Source: UBA3495 sp964629875 | GTDB lineage: Bacteria > Chloroflexota > Dehalococcoidia > Lucifugimonadales > UBA3495 | Assembly: GCA_964629875.1 (NCBI GenBank) | Contig: CAZVRK010000033.1 | Span: 1 to 13,621 of the forward strand | DNA length: 13,621 nucleotides | Direction of reading: 5' to 3' | The notes under the pieces: generated by a model | What the model was told of the DNA's origin: nothing | Seen by the model: only the letters and a program-made list of their open reading frames with translations | The model's database searches: none | In this document: piece by piece, positions 1-6,529 of the stretch | Layout: every line of letters starts with the position of its first letter | Numbering within the stretch: the stretch's first letter is position 1 | Position numbers and translations under genes: made by a program

Positions 1-2
1 AT

Positions 3-347
3 TTAGCTACTTCTGGGAAAAGTGTCTCTAGCTTAATATCTGAGATTTTCAATATCGTCGGCCCTCATGCATACGAACGACGGGATATTCAATTTGATCC
101 AAACAAGAAGAATGCATTAGTTGAAAAATTGAATTCCTGCGCATACCAGACTCATATCGGTAGGCAGGAAATTTTGGTATGTGAACAAGTAGATGGGATA
201 AAATTGGTTTTGTCAGATGGCTGGATAGCATCGCGGTTCTCCGGCACTGAACCTCTGCTAAGGATATATTGCGAAGCGACAAGTGACGAACAAGTGACGT
301 ATTTACTAGATACAATGCAGGACTATCTGGGAGTTAATAACGTCTGA
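3..347 (+). CDS. Phosphoglucomutase/phosphomannomutase family protein, C-terminal part (5' end outside window)
   Basis: This is the open C-terminal 114 residues of an alpha-D-phosphohexomutase, the family that moves phosphate between C1 and C6 of hexose phosphates (glucose, mannose or glucosamine) in the cytoplasm. The frame is open from base 3 with no start codon, so the gene begins left of the window. The deciding motif is RFSGTEPLLRIYCEA near the C-terminus, the phosphate-binding loop of domain 4 (family form R-x-SGTEP). It is preceded by the usual DG-containing strand (DGIKLVLSDGWIASR). The metal-binding and phosphoserine domains are not visible, so the substrate cannot be assigned. The TGA stop is followed one base later by the ATG of the CcdA-like gene, so the two are probably co-transcribed. 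A functional link between them is not evident. Confidence 0.85.
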   Translation, partial: LATSGKSVSSLISEIFNIVGPHAYERRDIQFDPNKKNALVEKLNSCAYQTHIGRQEILVCEQVDGIKLVLSDGWIASRFSGTEPLLRIYCEATSDEQVTYLLDTMQDYLGVNNV

Positions 348-348
348 T

Positions 349-1088
349 ATGGACACTGTTCCGTATAAACGGATTATTACTACAGTTGCTTGGGTGGCAC
401 TAGCATTGTCGGTGTCTATCATCGCTTCCATTTTAGCTAATCTCACTAATTTTCAAGGCGTTAATACTGCGATTGAATCGGTATCAGGTGGCGTTCAGGG
501 CTTATTATCTAATGTCGTAGGAGCCACCGGTTTATTTTCATTTTCAGCAGGTGTGGTATCAGCTGTTAACCCATGCGGTTTTGCTATGCTGCCTGCATAT
601 CTGGGATTATATATGTCAATGGGTATTGATGATAAAACCTCCATTCATTATAGGCAAATGATATTAAAGGGACTTTTTATTGGATGTTCCGTAGGCCTAG
701 GAATATTAAGTTTATTCCTATTGGTAGGATTGATAACTGGATTCGCTTTGACTTTACTAAGAAGCGTTATGGAATGGGTCGGTATTGCACTCGGTATTTG
801 TTTGATAAGTTTTGGTATATGGTTAACCAATGGAGGCAGGATATACACGAATGTAACAGCTAGAATTGGCCAATCAATAGGGAATCCTAATCAGATAAAT
901 CTCAAGGGGTTTTTTCTGTTTGGGGTCAGTTATGGTATAGCTTCTCTAAGTTGTACCTTACCTATATTTCTGGCAGTGATAGGTGTTAATTTAAGGGCAT
1001 CTAGCATTTACGATTCTATGTTGCAATTTGGGTTATATGGGATAGGTATGGGGTCAATGATAATGTTTGTTACCCTGTCTATGGTTGC
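349..1088 (+). CDS. ccdA: CcdA/DsbD-type thiol-disulfide transporter (cytochrome c biogenesis), 3' end lost in assembly gap
   Basis: This polytopic membrane protein of the CcdA/DsbD transmembrane family carries reducing equivalents from cytoplasmic thioredoxin across the membrane to extracytoplasmic thiol proteins, often for haem attachment to c-type cytochromes. Visible are 246 residues. They include an extra N-terminal hydrophobic segment (about 13-32) and then helices at about 60-90, 106-131, 140-159, 186-212 and 225-246. The two redox cysteines sit in the family motifs NPCGFAMLP (C76) and SLSCTLP (C202). A sixth core helix would be expected beyond the gap. The same frame continues through the Ns to a stop at 1275, but everything after 1188 there is antisense of rpsI and is not part of this protein. 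The gene starts one base after the upstream mutase stop. The general family is secure; whether the substrate is a cytochrome c pathway is inference. Confidence 0.88.
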
Positions 1089-1188
1089 NNNNNNNNNNNN
1101 NNNNNNNNNNNNNNNNNNNNNNNNNNNNNNNNNNNNNNNNNNNNNNNNNNNNNNNNNNNNNNNNNNNNNNNNNNNNNNNNNNNNNNNN
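1089..1188. other. Assembly gap of exactly 100 N between convergent ccdA and rpsI
   Basis: This run of exactly 100 Ns is the conventional placeholder for a gap of unknown length. The missing sequence must hold the last part of ccdA (about one helix), the last roughly 20-25 codons of rpsI, and the convergent intergenic space where terminators for both transcripts would be expected. None of these can be seen. Confidence 0.95.
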
Positions 1189-1511
1189 AAACCTTGTCGT
1201 CGTAAAGGGGTTTTCAAAGACTCGTCAAAAACCACAAGAGCTCTTGCTATTCCATGTCTTATCGCCTCGGCTTGAGCATTGACCCCTCCACCGGTAACTT
1301 TTGCAACCACTCTGAACTTATTATTTGTCTCAGTTATGGCAAAGGGCTCGTTTATTGTGGTCTGCCAGGGGCTCCAATTAAAATATTCTTCCATAGGTTT
1401 TCCGTTTACTATCACGGGCCCCGGATCATCCGAATAAAGACGTACTCTGGCTATAGCCGTTTTGCGCTTTCCTGTTCCATAAAAGTATGAAGATTGAGTT
1501 TCTTGTACCAA
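1189..1511 (-). CDS. rpsI: 30S ribosomal protein S9, C-terminus lost in assembly gap
   Basis: This is ribosomal protein S9 of the small-subunit head, whose C-terminal tail reaches the P-site tRNA. Visible are 107 residues with the S9 signatures YGTGKRK (11-17), a GGG turn (74-76) and AIRHGIARAL (83-92). The sequence stops at LRRQG, followed by TT, which fits the phenylalanine expected next in S9. About 22 residues, including the arginine/lysine-rich tail ending SKR in other bacteria, must lie in the gap. The start is TTG at 1511. It is preceded by an AGGAG ribosome binding site six to seven bases upstream, and no in-frame ATG fits the family N-terminus. It lies 15 bases after rplM, the usual rplM-rpsI pair, and is the last visible gene of the operon. 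Confidence 0.95.
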
Positions 1512-1526
1512 GACTGACTCCTATTG

Positions 1527-1967
1527 CTATTCTTGTTCTTGTGATTTTGTAGTTTGGGCGATGTGATTATGGTTTGGGCCTGCATATACTTTCATTCGTT
1601 TAAGCATTTGTCTACCAAGTTTATTGGTTGGCAGCATGCCCTTCACGGCTAATTGAATCACTCTATCTGGATGTTCTTCAATTAGATCTCTTAGTATAAA
1701 TGTCTTTAAATTACCGACATATCCACTATGCCTGTAATATAGTTTATCCAAAAGTTTATTGCCGGTTACTTTTATTTTTTCTGCGTTGATTACTACCACG
1801 TGATCCCCTGTAATTACATGGGGCGTGTAAGTAGGTTTATCTTTGCCTTGTAGGACAACAGCGATGTTACGTGCTAGACGCCCTAGAGTTTGTCCGTCGG
1901 CATCGAATATTCTCCAGTTATCGGGTACGTCACCTGGTTTGGGGAAATATGTACTAGCTCGTTTCAT
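1527..1967 (-). CDS. rplM: 50S ribosomal protein L13
   Basis: This 146-residue L13, an early-assembly 23S rRNA-binding protein, has the usual length for the family. Family hallmarks are WRIFDADGQTLGRLA (18-32), where W-x2-DA-x-G-x2-LGRLA is the conserved start of the fold, the DHVVVINAEKIKVTGNK stretch, YYRHSGY, and VKGMLPTNKLGR. The ATG overlaps the 3' end of truA by 14 bases, suggesting translational coupling. The ribosome binding site is weak (AAGG well upstream), which fits reinitiation by ribosomes finishing truA. rpsI follows 15 bases downstream. The short tail ending in KSQEQE is polar and unremarkable. Confidence 0.97.
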   Translation of the reverse strand: MKRASTYFPKPGDVPDNWRIFDADGQTLGRLARNIAVVLQGKDKPTYTPHVITGDHVVVINAEKIKVTGNKLLDKLYYRHSGYVGNLKTFILRDLIEEHPDRVIQLAVKGMLPTNKLGRQMLKRMKVYAGPNHNHIAQTTKSQEQE

Positions 1968-2781
1968 GTTTGTTTATGACCTTGTCCCAAAAATTGTAGT
2001 ATTTTACTTCCATAAGGCACAGTCCTAAAGCCGGAAGTACTGTATGAGACTTTCCTTTTTCAAATTTATCATCTAGTGTATCTTTAATTGCGGTATCTGG
2101 CCACTTCTTCTTTCCGATTTCCACCAGTATAGCGTTTGCACGCCTGATTTGTTGTCTTAGAAATCCACTTCCTTCGCATTCGATTGTTATGACATCCCCT
2201 TCTCGTTGGATATCCCATCTGAGTACTTCTCTAACGGTTGAAGTATATTCGTTTAACCCTTTTGTAAATTGTTTAAAATCGTGTACGCCTATCATATCTT
2301 TTGCCGCCTGAGACATACTAGAGTCATCTAGTGGTTCTTGTATAACGTAATGTGTACGACGCCTCAGGGGTGATTGGTCCAAGCGATTAAGTATTTGATA
2401 TCTATATATCCTACTTTGTGCGTCTCTTCTAGAATGGAATGATTCCTGTACTTCGTAAGCGTTCGTTATTTTTATGTCAGATGGCAGATAATGATTTAAC
2501 GCCTGCTGAATCGTATTGATGGGATACTTGTCCTTAATCAATCCATCTACTATTTGCCCGTATGCGTGCACACCTGAATCAGTCCTACTAGCACCTCTTA
2601 TACGGATTGTTTCTCCTGTCAGCTGGTGTATTGCTTTTTCTATTTCTCCTTGTATCGTTGGTTGATCGGGCTGAAACTGAAATCCCATATAATGTGTACC
2701 TTCGTACTCTACTTGCAGGGATATTCTTTTATTGACTGGATCTAATGGTTTTGAATCGTTGGTTAAAATTTGTCGAACCAT
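1954..2781 (-). CDS. truA: tRNA pseudouridine(38-40) synthase TruA
   Basis: TruA isomerises uridines 38, 39 and 40 in the tRNA anticodon arm to pseudouridine. The 275-residue protein has the catalytic motif RTDSGVHAYGQ, with the nucleophilic aspartate at D68. It also has the N-terminal strand ISLQVEYEGTHYMGFQ, the SRIYRY segment, and the late core motif SGFLRQQIRR. In TruA the last of these is usually FLxxMxR, so the methionine position is Q-I here. It carries about 17 residues ahead of the usual N-terminal strand. The ATG at 2781 has only a poor ribosome binding site, so the exact start is moderately sure. It sits 26 bases after the rplQ stop and its last 14 bases overlap rplM, the common rplQ-truA-rplM order. 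Confidence 0.95.
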   Translation of the reverse strand: MVRQILTNDSKPLDPVNKRISLQVEYEGTHYMGFQFQPDQPTIQGEIEKAIHQLTGETIRIRGASRTDSGVHAYGQIVDGLIKDKYPINTIQQALNHYLPSDIKITNAYEVQESFHSRRDAQSRIYRYQILNRLDQSPLRRRTHYVIQEPLDDSSMSQAAKDMIGVHDFKQFTKGLNEYTSTVREVLRWDIQREGDVITIECEGSGFLRQQIRRANAILVEIGKKKWPDTAIKDTLDDKFEKGKSHTVLPALGLCLMEVKYYNFWDKVINKHETS

Positions 2782-2807
2782 ACGTATTTCTTGAATTATG
2801 TACTATA

Positions 2808-2885
2808 TTACTCGACTAACTCGATAACAGCCATTTTAGACCCATCGCCTTGTCGTGGGGCCAGTTTAGTAATTCGGGTGTATCC
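2808..2885 (-). CDS. rplQ: 50S ribosomal protein L17, C-terminal 25 residues only (5' part lost in assembly gap)
   Basis: The 25 codons downstream of the gap, read toward truA, encode GYTRITKLAPRQGDG and then a MAVIELVE ending. This is the characteristic C-terminus of L17 (E. coli: GGYTRILK...PMAYIELV) and does not occur in RNA polymerase alpha. The position between rpoA and truA is exactly where rplQ is expected. L17 is typically about 115-130 residues, so roughly 90 N-terminal residues and the start lie in the Ns. The frame is continuous with rpoA across the Ns only because the placeholder happens to keep phase. It should not be annotated as an rpoA extension. Confidence 0.92.
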   Translation of the reverse strand, partial: GYTRITKLAPRQGDGSKMAVIELVE

Positions 2886-2985
2886 NNNNNNNNNNNNNNN
2901 NNNNNNNNNNNNNNNNNNNNNNNNNNNNNNNNNNNNNNNNNNNNNNNNNNNNNNNNNNNNNNNNNNNNNNNNNNNNNNNNNNNNN
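2886..2985. other. Assembly gap of exactly 100 N between rpoA and rplQ
   Basis: This placeholder gap of exactly 100 Ns should contain the second half of the RNA polymerase alpha C-terminal domain, the rpoA stop, the rplQ start and most of L17. From typical family lengths I estimate about 350-400 missing bases, considerably more than the 100 written. Confidence 0.93.
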
Positions 2986-3872
2986 TCTTGATCGCTCATT
3001 TGCAACACCTCTCCTACTTTGCCAATATGAGCCCGTTTTAAGCAATTCATAGTTCTTGGTGATAGGTCTAGTCTCTCTATCGGAGTTTGGTATGTCTCAG
3101 GAGACAGAGCTACGGGGCTTCTATCGGTACCTGGTTCAGAAATGCTGTCCATACTACTGAAAAGAAAGAAATGATTAACTAAACCTTCAGCAGCTTCCTG
3201 AATAGCATCTAATGGGGTTACCGCTCCATCAGTCCAGATCTCTAGTACTAGCCGTTCGTAGTCAGTTATTTGTCCGACTCTGGTTCGTTCTACGCTATAA
3301 TTTACGCGACGAACAGGGCTGAATATGGCATCTACCGGAAGCACTCCTACGGGCAAGCCTATGACTTCTTCAGGTTGTGAGGCCGGTTTGTAACCAACTC
3401 CCTGTTCAACGTTAAATTCTATGGCCAATTGAGTGTTATCAGAATTTAGTGTTGCTATGTGCAATTCTGGATTAACTATAACAAAGTCAGAAGATGTAGA
3501 TATGTCTCCTGCACATACTCTGCCTTGCCCTGTTATATCCAGCCGCATCTTACCGGTTCTGTCTGATTGGGTCCTTATGCGAATACGTTTTATGTTTAAG
3601 AGAAGGTCTATTACCTCTTCTTTGACACCCTCGACGTGAGTATATTCATGGACTACATTATCTATTTTCACCCATGTTATTGCACTGCCTTTAATTGAGC
3701 TTAATAGGATTCTTCGCAGTGGGTTACCTATAGTGATCCCATAGCCTTTCTGTAATGGCTCAATAGCGATTTTTCCGTAAGTGTCATCTGATTCCAACAC
3801 CCTGATTTCTGGATGCAGTATCTCTGGCGTGGAATCTGGTATTTCGTCCGTCAGTATAAAAGTGTCTAGCAT
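2986..3872 (-). CDS. rpoA: DNA-directed RNA polymerase subunit alpha, end of C-terminal domain lost in assembly gap
   Basis: This is the alpha subunit, whose dimer scaffolds RNA polymerase assembly. Visible are 295 residues. The dimerisation N-terminal domain covers about 1-240, with the conserved GYGITIGNPLRRILLSS (43-59) that contacts beta and beta'. A linker follows, then the start of the C-terminal domain at about 264, with IERLDLSPRTMNCLKRAHIGKVGEVL. The domain breaks off at SDQ; some 30-35 residues, including the second helix-hairpin-helix, are in the gap. The apparent C-terminus beyond the Ns is L17. The ATG at 3872 follows a GAGG ribosome binding site that overlaps the rpsD stop, with a 7-base spacer, as in alpha operons generally. 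Confidence 0.96.
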
Positions 3873-3879
3873 TGAAATA

Positions 3880-4506
3880 TTACCTCGAGTAGAACTCTAC
3901 AATTAACCTTGAATCTATGGATTGCTGCAGCTCTTCGTCTGGGGGCAAGCTTTCCACAGTTCCTGTCATATCTTGCTGGTTTAATGTAATCCAACTGGGT
4001 ACTTGCCGTTTTGGTAAACCGTCTGTTCGTTCCTTGTAGTAGTCACTATTTTTGAGTGATTCTCTCCAGGCGATTGTATCGCCTGATTTAACTAAATACG
4101 AGGGTATATCTGTTTTAATCCCGTTAACTAAGAAGTGACCATGGTTTACCATTTGTCGAGCTTGCTTTCGTGAGTCTGCGAATCCTAACAAATATATTAC
4201 GTTATCAAATCGACGTTCTAGAGTTCGCAATAAGTTTACACCGGTTATCCCTGGTGATTTAAATGCGTTCGTCATATAAGCTCTAAATTGTTTTTCCATT
4301 ACGCCGTACATTTGACGAGCTTTTTGTTTCTCGCGCAAATGTAGTCCGTAGTCAGATGTTCTTCTTCTCCTTGGAGACGGGTCTCCTGGAGGTGAATGGC
4401 GCTTCTCAATAGCGCACCTCGGTGTGAAACATCGATCACCTTTTAGGAATAACTTTTCTCCGGATCGGCGGCAAAGCCTGCATGATGGTCCTGTATATCT
4501 ACCCAT
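3880..4506 (-). CDS. rpsD: 30S ribosomal protein S4, zinc-binding form
   Basis: S4 is a primary 16S rRNA-binding protein that nucleates assembly of the 30S body; in other bacteria it can also repress its own operon. The 208-residue protein has the family's normal length. The N-terminus carries four cysteines, C9, C12, C26 and C31 (CxxC...CxxxxC), the zinc-finger form found in many bacteria but absent in E. coli-type S4. The S4 RNA-binding domain spans about 97-150 (LERRFDNVIYLLGFADSRKQAR). The ending RLIVEFYSR is typical. It lies between rpsK (11 bases upstream) and rpoA. The ribosome binding site before the ATG is weak. Confidence 0.97.
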   Translation of the reverse strand: MGRYTGPSCRLCRRSGEKLFLKGDRCFTPRCAIEKRHSPPGDPSPRRRRTSDYGLHLREKQKARQMYGVMEKQFRAYMTNAFKSPGITGVNLLRTLERRFDNVIYLLGFADSRKQARQMVNHGHFLVNGIKTDIPSYLVKSGDTIAWRESLKNSDYYKERTDGLPKRQVPSWITLNQQDMTGTVESLPPDEELQQSIDSRLIVEFYSR

Positions 4507-4517
4507 AGTTATATTTA

Positions 4518-4901
4518 CTATACCCTTCTTCTTTTTCTTGGTCGGCAGCCATTATGAGGTATTGGAGTAACATCTCTGATGCTACTGACTGTAAGTCCTG
4601 CGCCCTGTAATGATCTGATTGCGGCCTCTCTGCCAGATCCAGGTCCTTTTATAAACACATCTATCTGGCGTAAACCCATATCCATACCTCGCCTGGCAGC
4701 TTGTTCAGCAGCTCTCTGCGCTGCGAACGCAGTACCTTTCCGAGATCCTTTGAATCCGGAAGTCCCAGCACTGGCTGTGGCTATTACGTTACCTTCGGTA
4801 TCAGTAATACTGACGAGAGTGTTGTTAAACGTGGAATATATGTATGCACGTCCTTGCGGCACGTTGCGCCGCTCTCGCCTACGTGTTCGTGGTCTTGGCA
4901 T
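4518..4901 (-). CDS. rpsK: 30S ribosomal protein S11
   Basis: S11 forms part of the 30S platform next to the mRNA exit channel. All 127 residues match the family. They include a basic N-terminus, YIYSTFNNTLVSITD (20-34), the GTSGFKGSRKGT turn, KGPGSGREAAIRSL, and the conserved ending TPIPHNGCRPRKRRRV. The ATG follows tandem TAA stops of rpsM and a GGAGGT ribosome binding site that lies inside the last rpsM codons, so translation is probably coupled. It shows nothing unusual. Confidence 0.98.
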   Translation of the reverse strand: MPRPRTRRRERRNVPQGRAYIYSTFNNTLVSITDTEGNVIATASAGTSGFKGSRKGTAFAAQRAAEQAARRGMDMGLRQIDVFIKGPGSGREAAIRSLQGAGLTVSSIRDVTPIPHNGCRPRKRRRV

Positions 4902-4907
4902 AATTTA

Positions 4908-5297
4908 TTATTTACCTCCAGAGCGTCGTCCGCGCCCAGCTACGGTCCGTTTGGGGCCTTTTCGAGAGCGCGCGTTTGTTCTAGTGCGTTGGCCATGTAC
5001 TGGTAATCCACGTCTATGTCGGAGACCCCTGTATGAGCCGATTTCGATCAGGCGTCGGATGTTTTGGTTTACGTCTCTTCTTAGGTCGCCTTCAGTTATA
5101 TAATCTCGATCTACAATCTCTCTGATTTGATTCACTTGTTCTTCAGAGAGTTCATTCATTCGTGGTGCTTGTACTGGGTCCAAATCTAGCTTTGTTAGTA
5201 TCTCAGCGGCCTTAACTGGGCCGATACCGTATATGCTTCTGAGAGCAACTTGGGCCCTTTTCCTATCTGGTACGTCAACACCTGCAATTCTAACCAT
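4908..5297 (-). CDS. rpsM: 30S ribosomal protein S13
   Basis: S13 is a 30S head protein whose C-terminal tail contacts the P-site tRNA and whose body forms intersubunit bridges with 23S rRNA and L5. The 129-residue sequence begins MVRIAGVDVPDRKR, the nearly invariant S13 start. It has the helix-hairpin-helix SIYGIGPVKAAEI and the signature SYRGLRHRRGLPVHGQRTRTNAR, ending in a glycine/arginine/lysine-rich tail. A strong GAGGTGA ribosome binding site lies six bases upstream of the ATG, in the 28-base space after rpmJ. The gene closes with two consecutive TAA codons. Confidence 0.98.
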   Translation of the reverse strand: MVRIAGVDVPDRKRAQVALRSIYGIGPVKAAEILTKLDLDPVQAPRMNELSEEQVNQIREIVDRDYITEGDLRRDVNQNIRRLIEIGSYRGLRHRRGLPVHGQRTRTNARSRKGPKRTVAGRGRRSGGK

Positions 5298-5325
5298 AAT
5301 TCTTCACCTCTTTAATCTAGAAATC

Positions 5326-5439
5326 TCAGCCTTGCCGTTGGGCGTGTCGAGAGTTCGAGCAGATTATGCGGATTATTCCTTTCCTTTTGATGATGCGACA
5401 ATTGTCGCATCTGGGTTTAACAGATGCGCTTACTTTCAT
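5326..5439 (-). CDS. rpmJ: 50S ribosomal protein L36, zinc-ribbon form
   Basis: L36 is the smallest large-subunit protein, 37 residues here as in the family, and binds near the peptidyl-transferase side of 23S rRNA. The translation begins MKVSASVKPRCDNC and ends SRHAQRQG, with the zinc ligands C11, C14, C27 and H32 (the CCCH form rather than the cysteine-free paralogue). It lies between infA and rpsM, the standard place. The ATG at 5439 follows a GGAG ribosome binding site eight bases upstream, and only 17 bases separate it from infA. The codons for residues 11-16 lie in a perfect 20-bp palindrome, described separately. Confidence 0.96.
   Translation of the reverse strand: MKVSASVKPRCDNCRIIKRKGIIRIICSNSRHAQRQG
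5392..5411. repeat. Perfect 20-bp palindrome inside rpmJ
   Basis: The sequence gatgcgacaa/ttgtcgcatc equals its own reverse complement. In the rpmJ message it could fold as an 8-bp stem closed by an AAUU loop, early in the coding region. A further half copy (gatgcg) occurs at 5423-5428. It may be a coincidence of the CDNCRI codons; no function is known to me. Confidence 0.7.
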
Positions 5440-5456
5440 TATCGAAACTCCGTTTG

Positions 5457-5675
5457 TTATTTAAACCTATAGGTGATTCGACCACGAGTCAGGTCGTAAG
5501 GCGATAATTCTACTAGGACACGATCTCCTGGTAATACCCTGATGAAATGCATCCTTATTTTTCCGGACACGTGAGCTAACACCTGATGGTCGTTAGCCAA
5601 TTCTACCCGAAACATCCCGTTCGGTAACGCTTCTGTCACCTTGGCTTCTACTTCTATGGCTTCTTTTTTTGCCAT
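5457..5675 (-). CDS. infA: Translation initiation factor IF-1
   Basis: IF1 is an S1-like OB-fold protein that occupies the ribosomal A site during initiation, working with IF2 and IF3. The 72-residue length is exactly that of the family. The sequence is canonical: MAKKEAIEVEAKVTEALPNGMFRVEL at the start, GKIRMHFIRVLPGDRVLVELSPYDLTRGRI in the middle and RFK at the end. It lies in the usual secY-adk-map-infA-rpmJ block. The 43 bases separating it from map are one of the longer spacers in the operon. The only GGAG there lies about 15 bases before the ATG, so the ribosome binding site is weak. I saw no convincing internal promoter in the spacer. Confidence 0.97.
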   Translation of the reverse strand: MAKKEAIEVEAKVTEALPNGMFRVELANDHQVLAHVSGKIRMHFIRVLPGDRVLVELSPYDLTRGRITYRFK

Positions 5676-5718
5676 GTTATTTCAGTTGGACTCCAGTTTA
5701 TTTTCTGACTTACCATAG

Positions 5719-6525
5719 TCACGCATTTGTAGTGAATACTCTGGGGCCGTCTTCTGTTATGGCTAGAGTATGTTCGAAGTGAGATGATAGGCTACCATCC
5801 TTGGTCACTACTGTCCATTGGTCGTCAAGTATTTTAGTTTCCCATCCACCCATGTTTAACATAGGTTCAATGGCGATGCACATCCCAGTGCGAAGCAACT
5901 GTCCCTTTCCGGACTCACCATAGTTAGGGACCTGTGGATCTTCATGCAGAAATCTGCCTATTCCATGCCCGACAAATTCGCGCACTACGCCATACCCCAG
6001 ATTCTCCGCGTATTTTTGTATGGCTGATCCGATATCACCAATTCGATTACCAGGGATCGCAGCTTGGATGCCTATATTGAGGCTTTCTCTAGTGGCATCC
6101 ATTAGGTCCGATGCTTCTTTGCTGACGTCGCCGACTGGTATTGATACTGCGGCGTCACCAATAAACCCATCTACCGTTGCTCCACAATCTACCTTTACTA
6201 TATCGCCTTCTTTTAGTTTCCTATTTCCAGGTATTCCGTGAACTATCTCTTCGTTGACGGAGGTACATATACTGGCCGGAAACCCTTGGTAACCTAGGAA
6301 TGCCGGCTTTGCACCTAGTCGGGTGATTTCCCCTATAGCTATATTATCCAGGTCTTTAGTAGTCATACCTGGGGTTACGCTCTTCTTCAATAAAGTCAGT
6401 GTTGCTCCAACTACGGCTCCTGCTTTTGACATGGCTTCGAGCTCTTGGGCAGACTTTATCGTAATCCCTCCCGTGTATTGGGACGGGGAATTTGAAGCAG
6501 TTCGTATTTTGTTCTGGTTATTCAC
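5719..6525 (-). CDS. map: Methionine aminopeptidase, type I
   Basis: This enzyme removes the initiator methionine from nascent proteins in the cytoplasm. The 268-residue pita-bread-fold protein shows all five metal ligands: D113 (VKVDCGATVDG), D124 (IGDAA), H187 (GHGIGR), E220 (AIEPML) and E251 (FEHTLAIT). It also has the catalytic histidine H96 in VHGIPG. No zinc-finger or linker extension marks it as a eukaryotic-type enzyme. The start is GTG at 6525, four bases after the adk stop. It gives about 20 residues ahead of the usual ITIKS beginning. No better in-frame start lies nearer, so the extension is probably real but short and polar. Location between adk and infA is standard. Confidence 0.96.
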   Translation of the reverse strand: MNNQNKIRTASNSPSQYTGGITIKSAQELEAMSKAGAVVGATLTLLKKSVTPGMTTKDLDNIAIGEITRLGAKPAFLGYQGFPASICTSVNEEIVHGIPGNRKLKEGDIVKVDCGATVDGFIGDAAVSIPVGDVSKEASDLMDATRESLNIGIQAAIPGNRIGDIGSAIQKYAENLGYGVVREFVGHGIGRFLHEDPQVPNYGESGKGQLLRTGMCIAIEPMLNMGGWETKILDDQWTVVTKDGSLSSHFEHTLAITEDGPRVFTTNA

Positions 6526-6529
6526 TTAC

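Noticed and set aside
1254..1490. Plus-strand frame opposite rpsI, and the tail of the ccdA frame beyond 1188
   Set aside because: It is the antisense of S9. The ccdA frame is only carried into it by the Ns.
4579..5103. 174-codon plus-strand open frame opposite rpsK and rpsM
   Set aside because: It is a shadow of two highly conserved ribosomal genes and straddles their junction, with no ribosome binding site or recognisable domain.
5392..5411. The rpmJ palindrome as an intrinsic terminator
   Set aside because: There is no run of U after the stem, and it lies inside an essential gene in the middle of an operon.
5298..5456. Apparent 160-base intergenic region between infA and rpsM, considered as a leader or regulatory region
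   Set aside because: It contains the complete 37-codon rpmJ with its own ribosome binding site; only short spacers remain.
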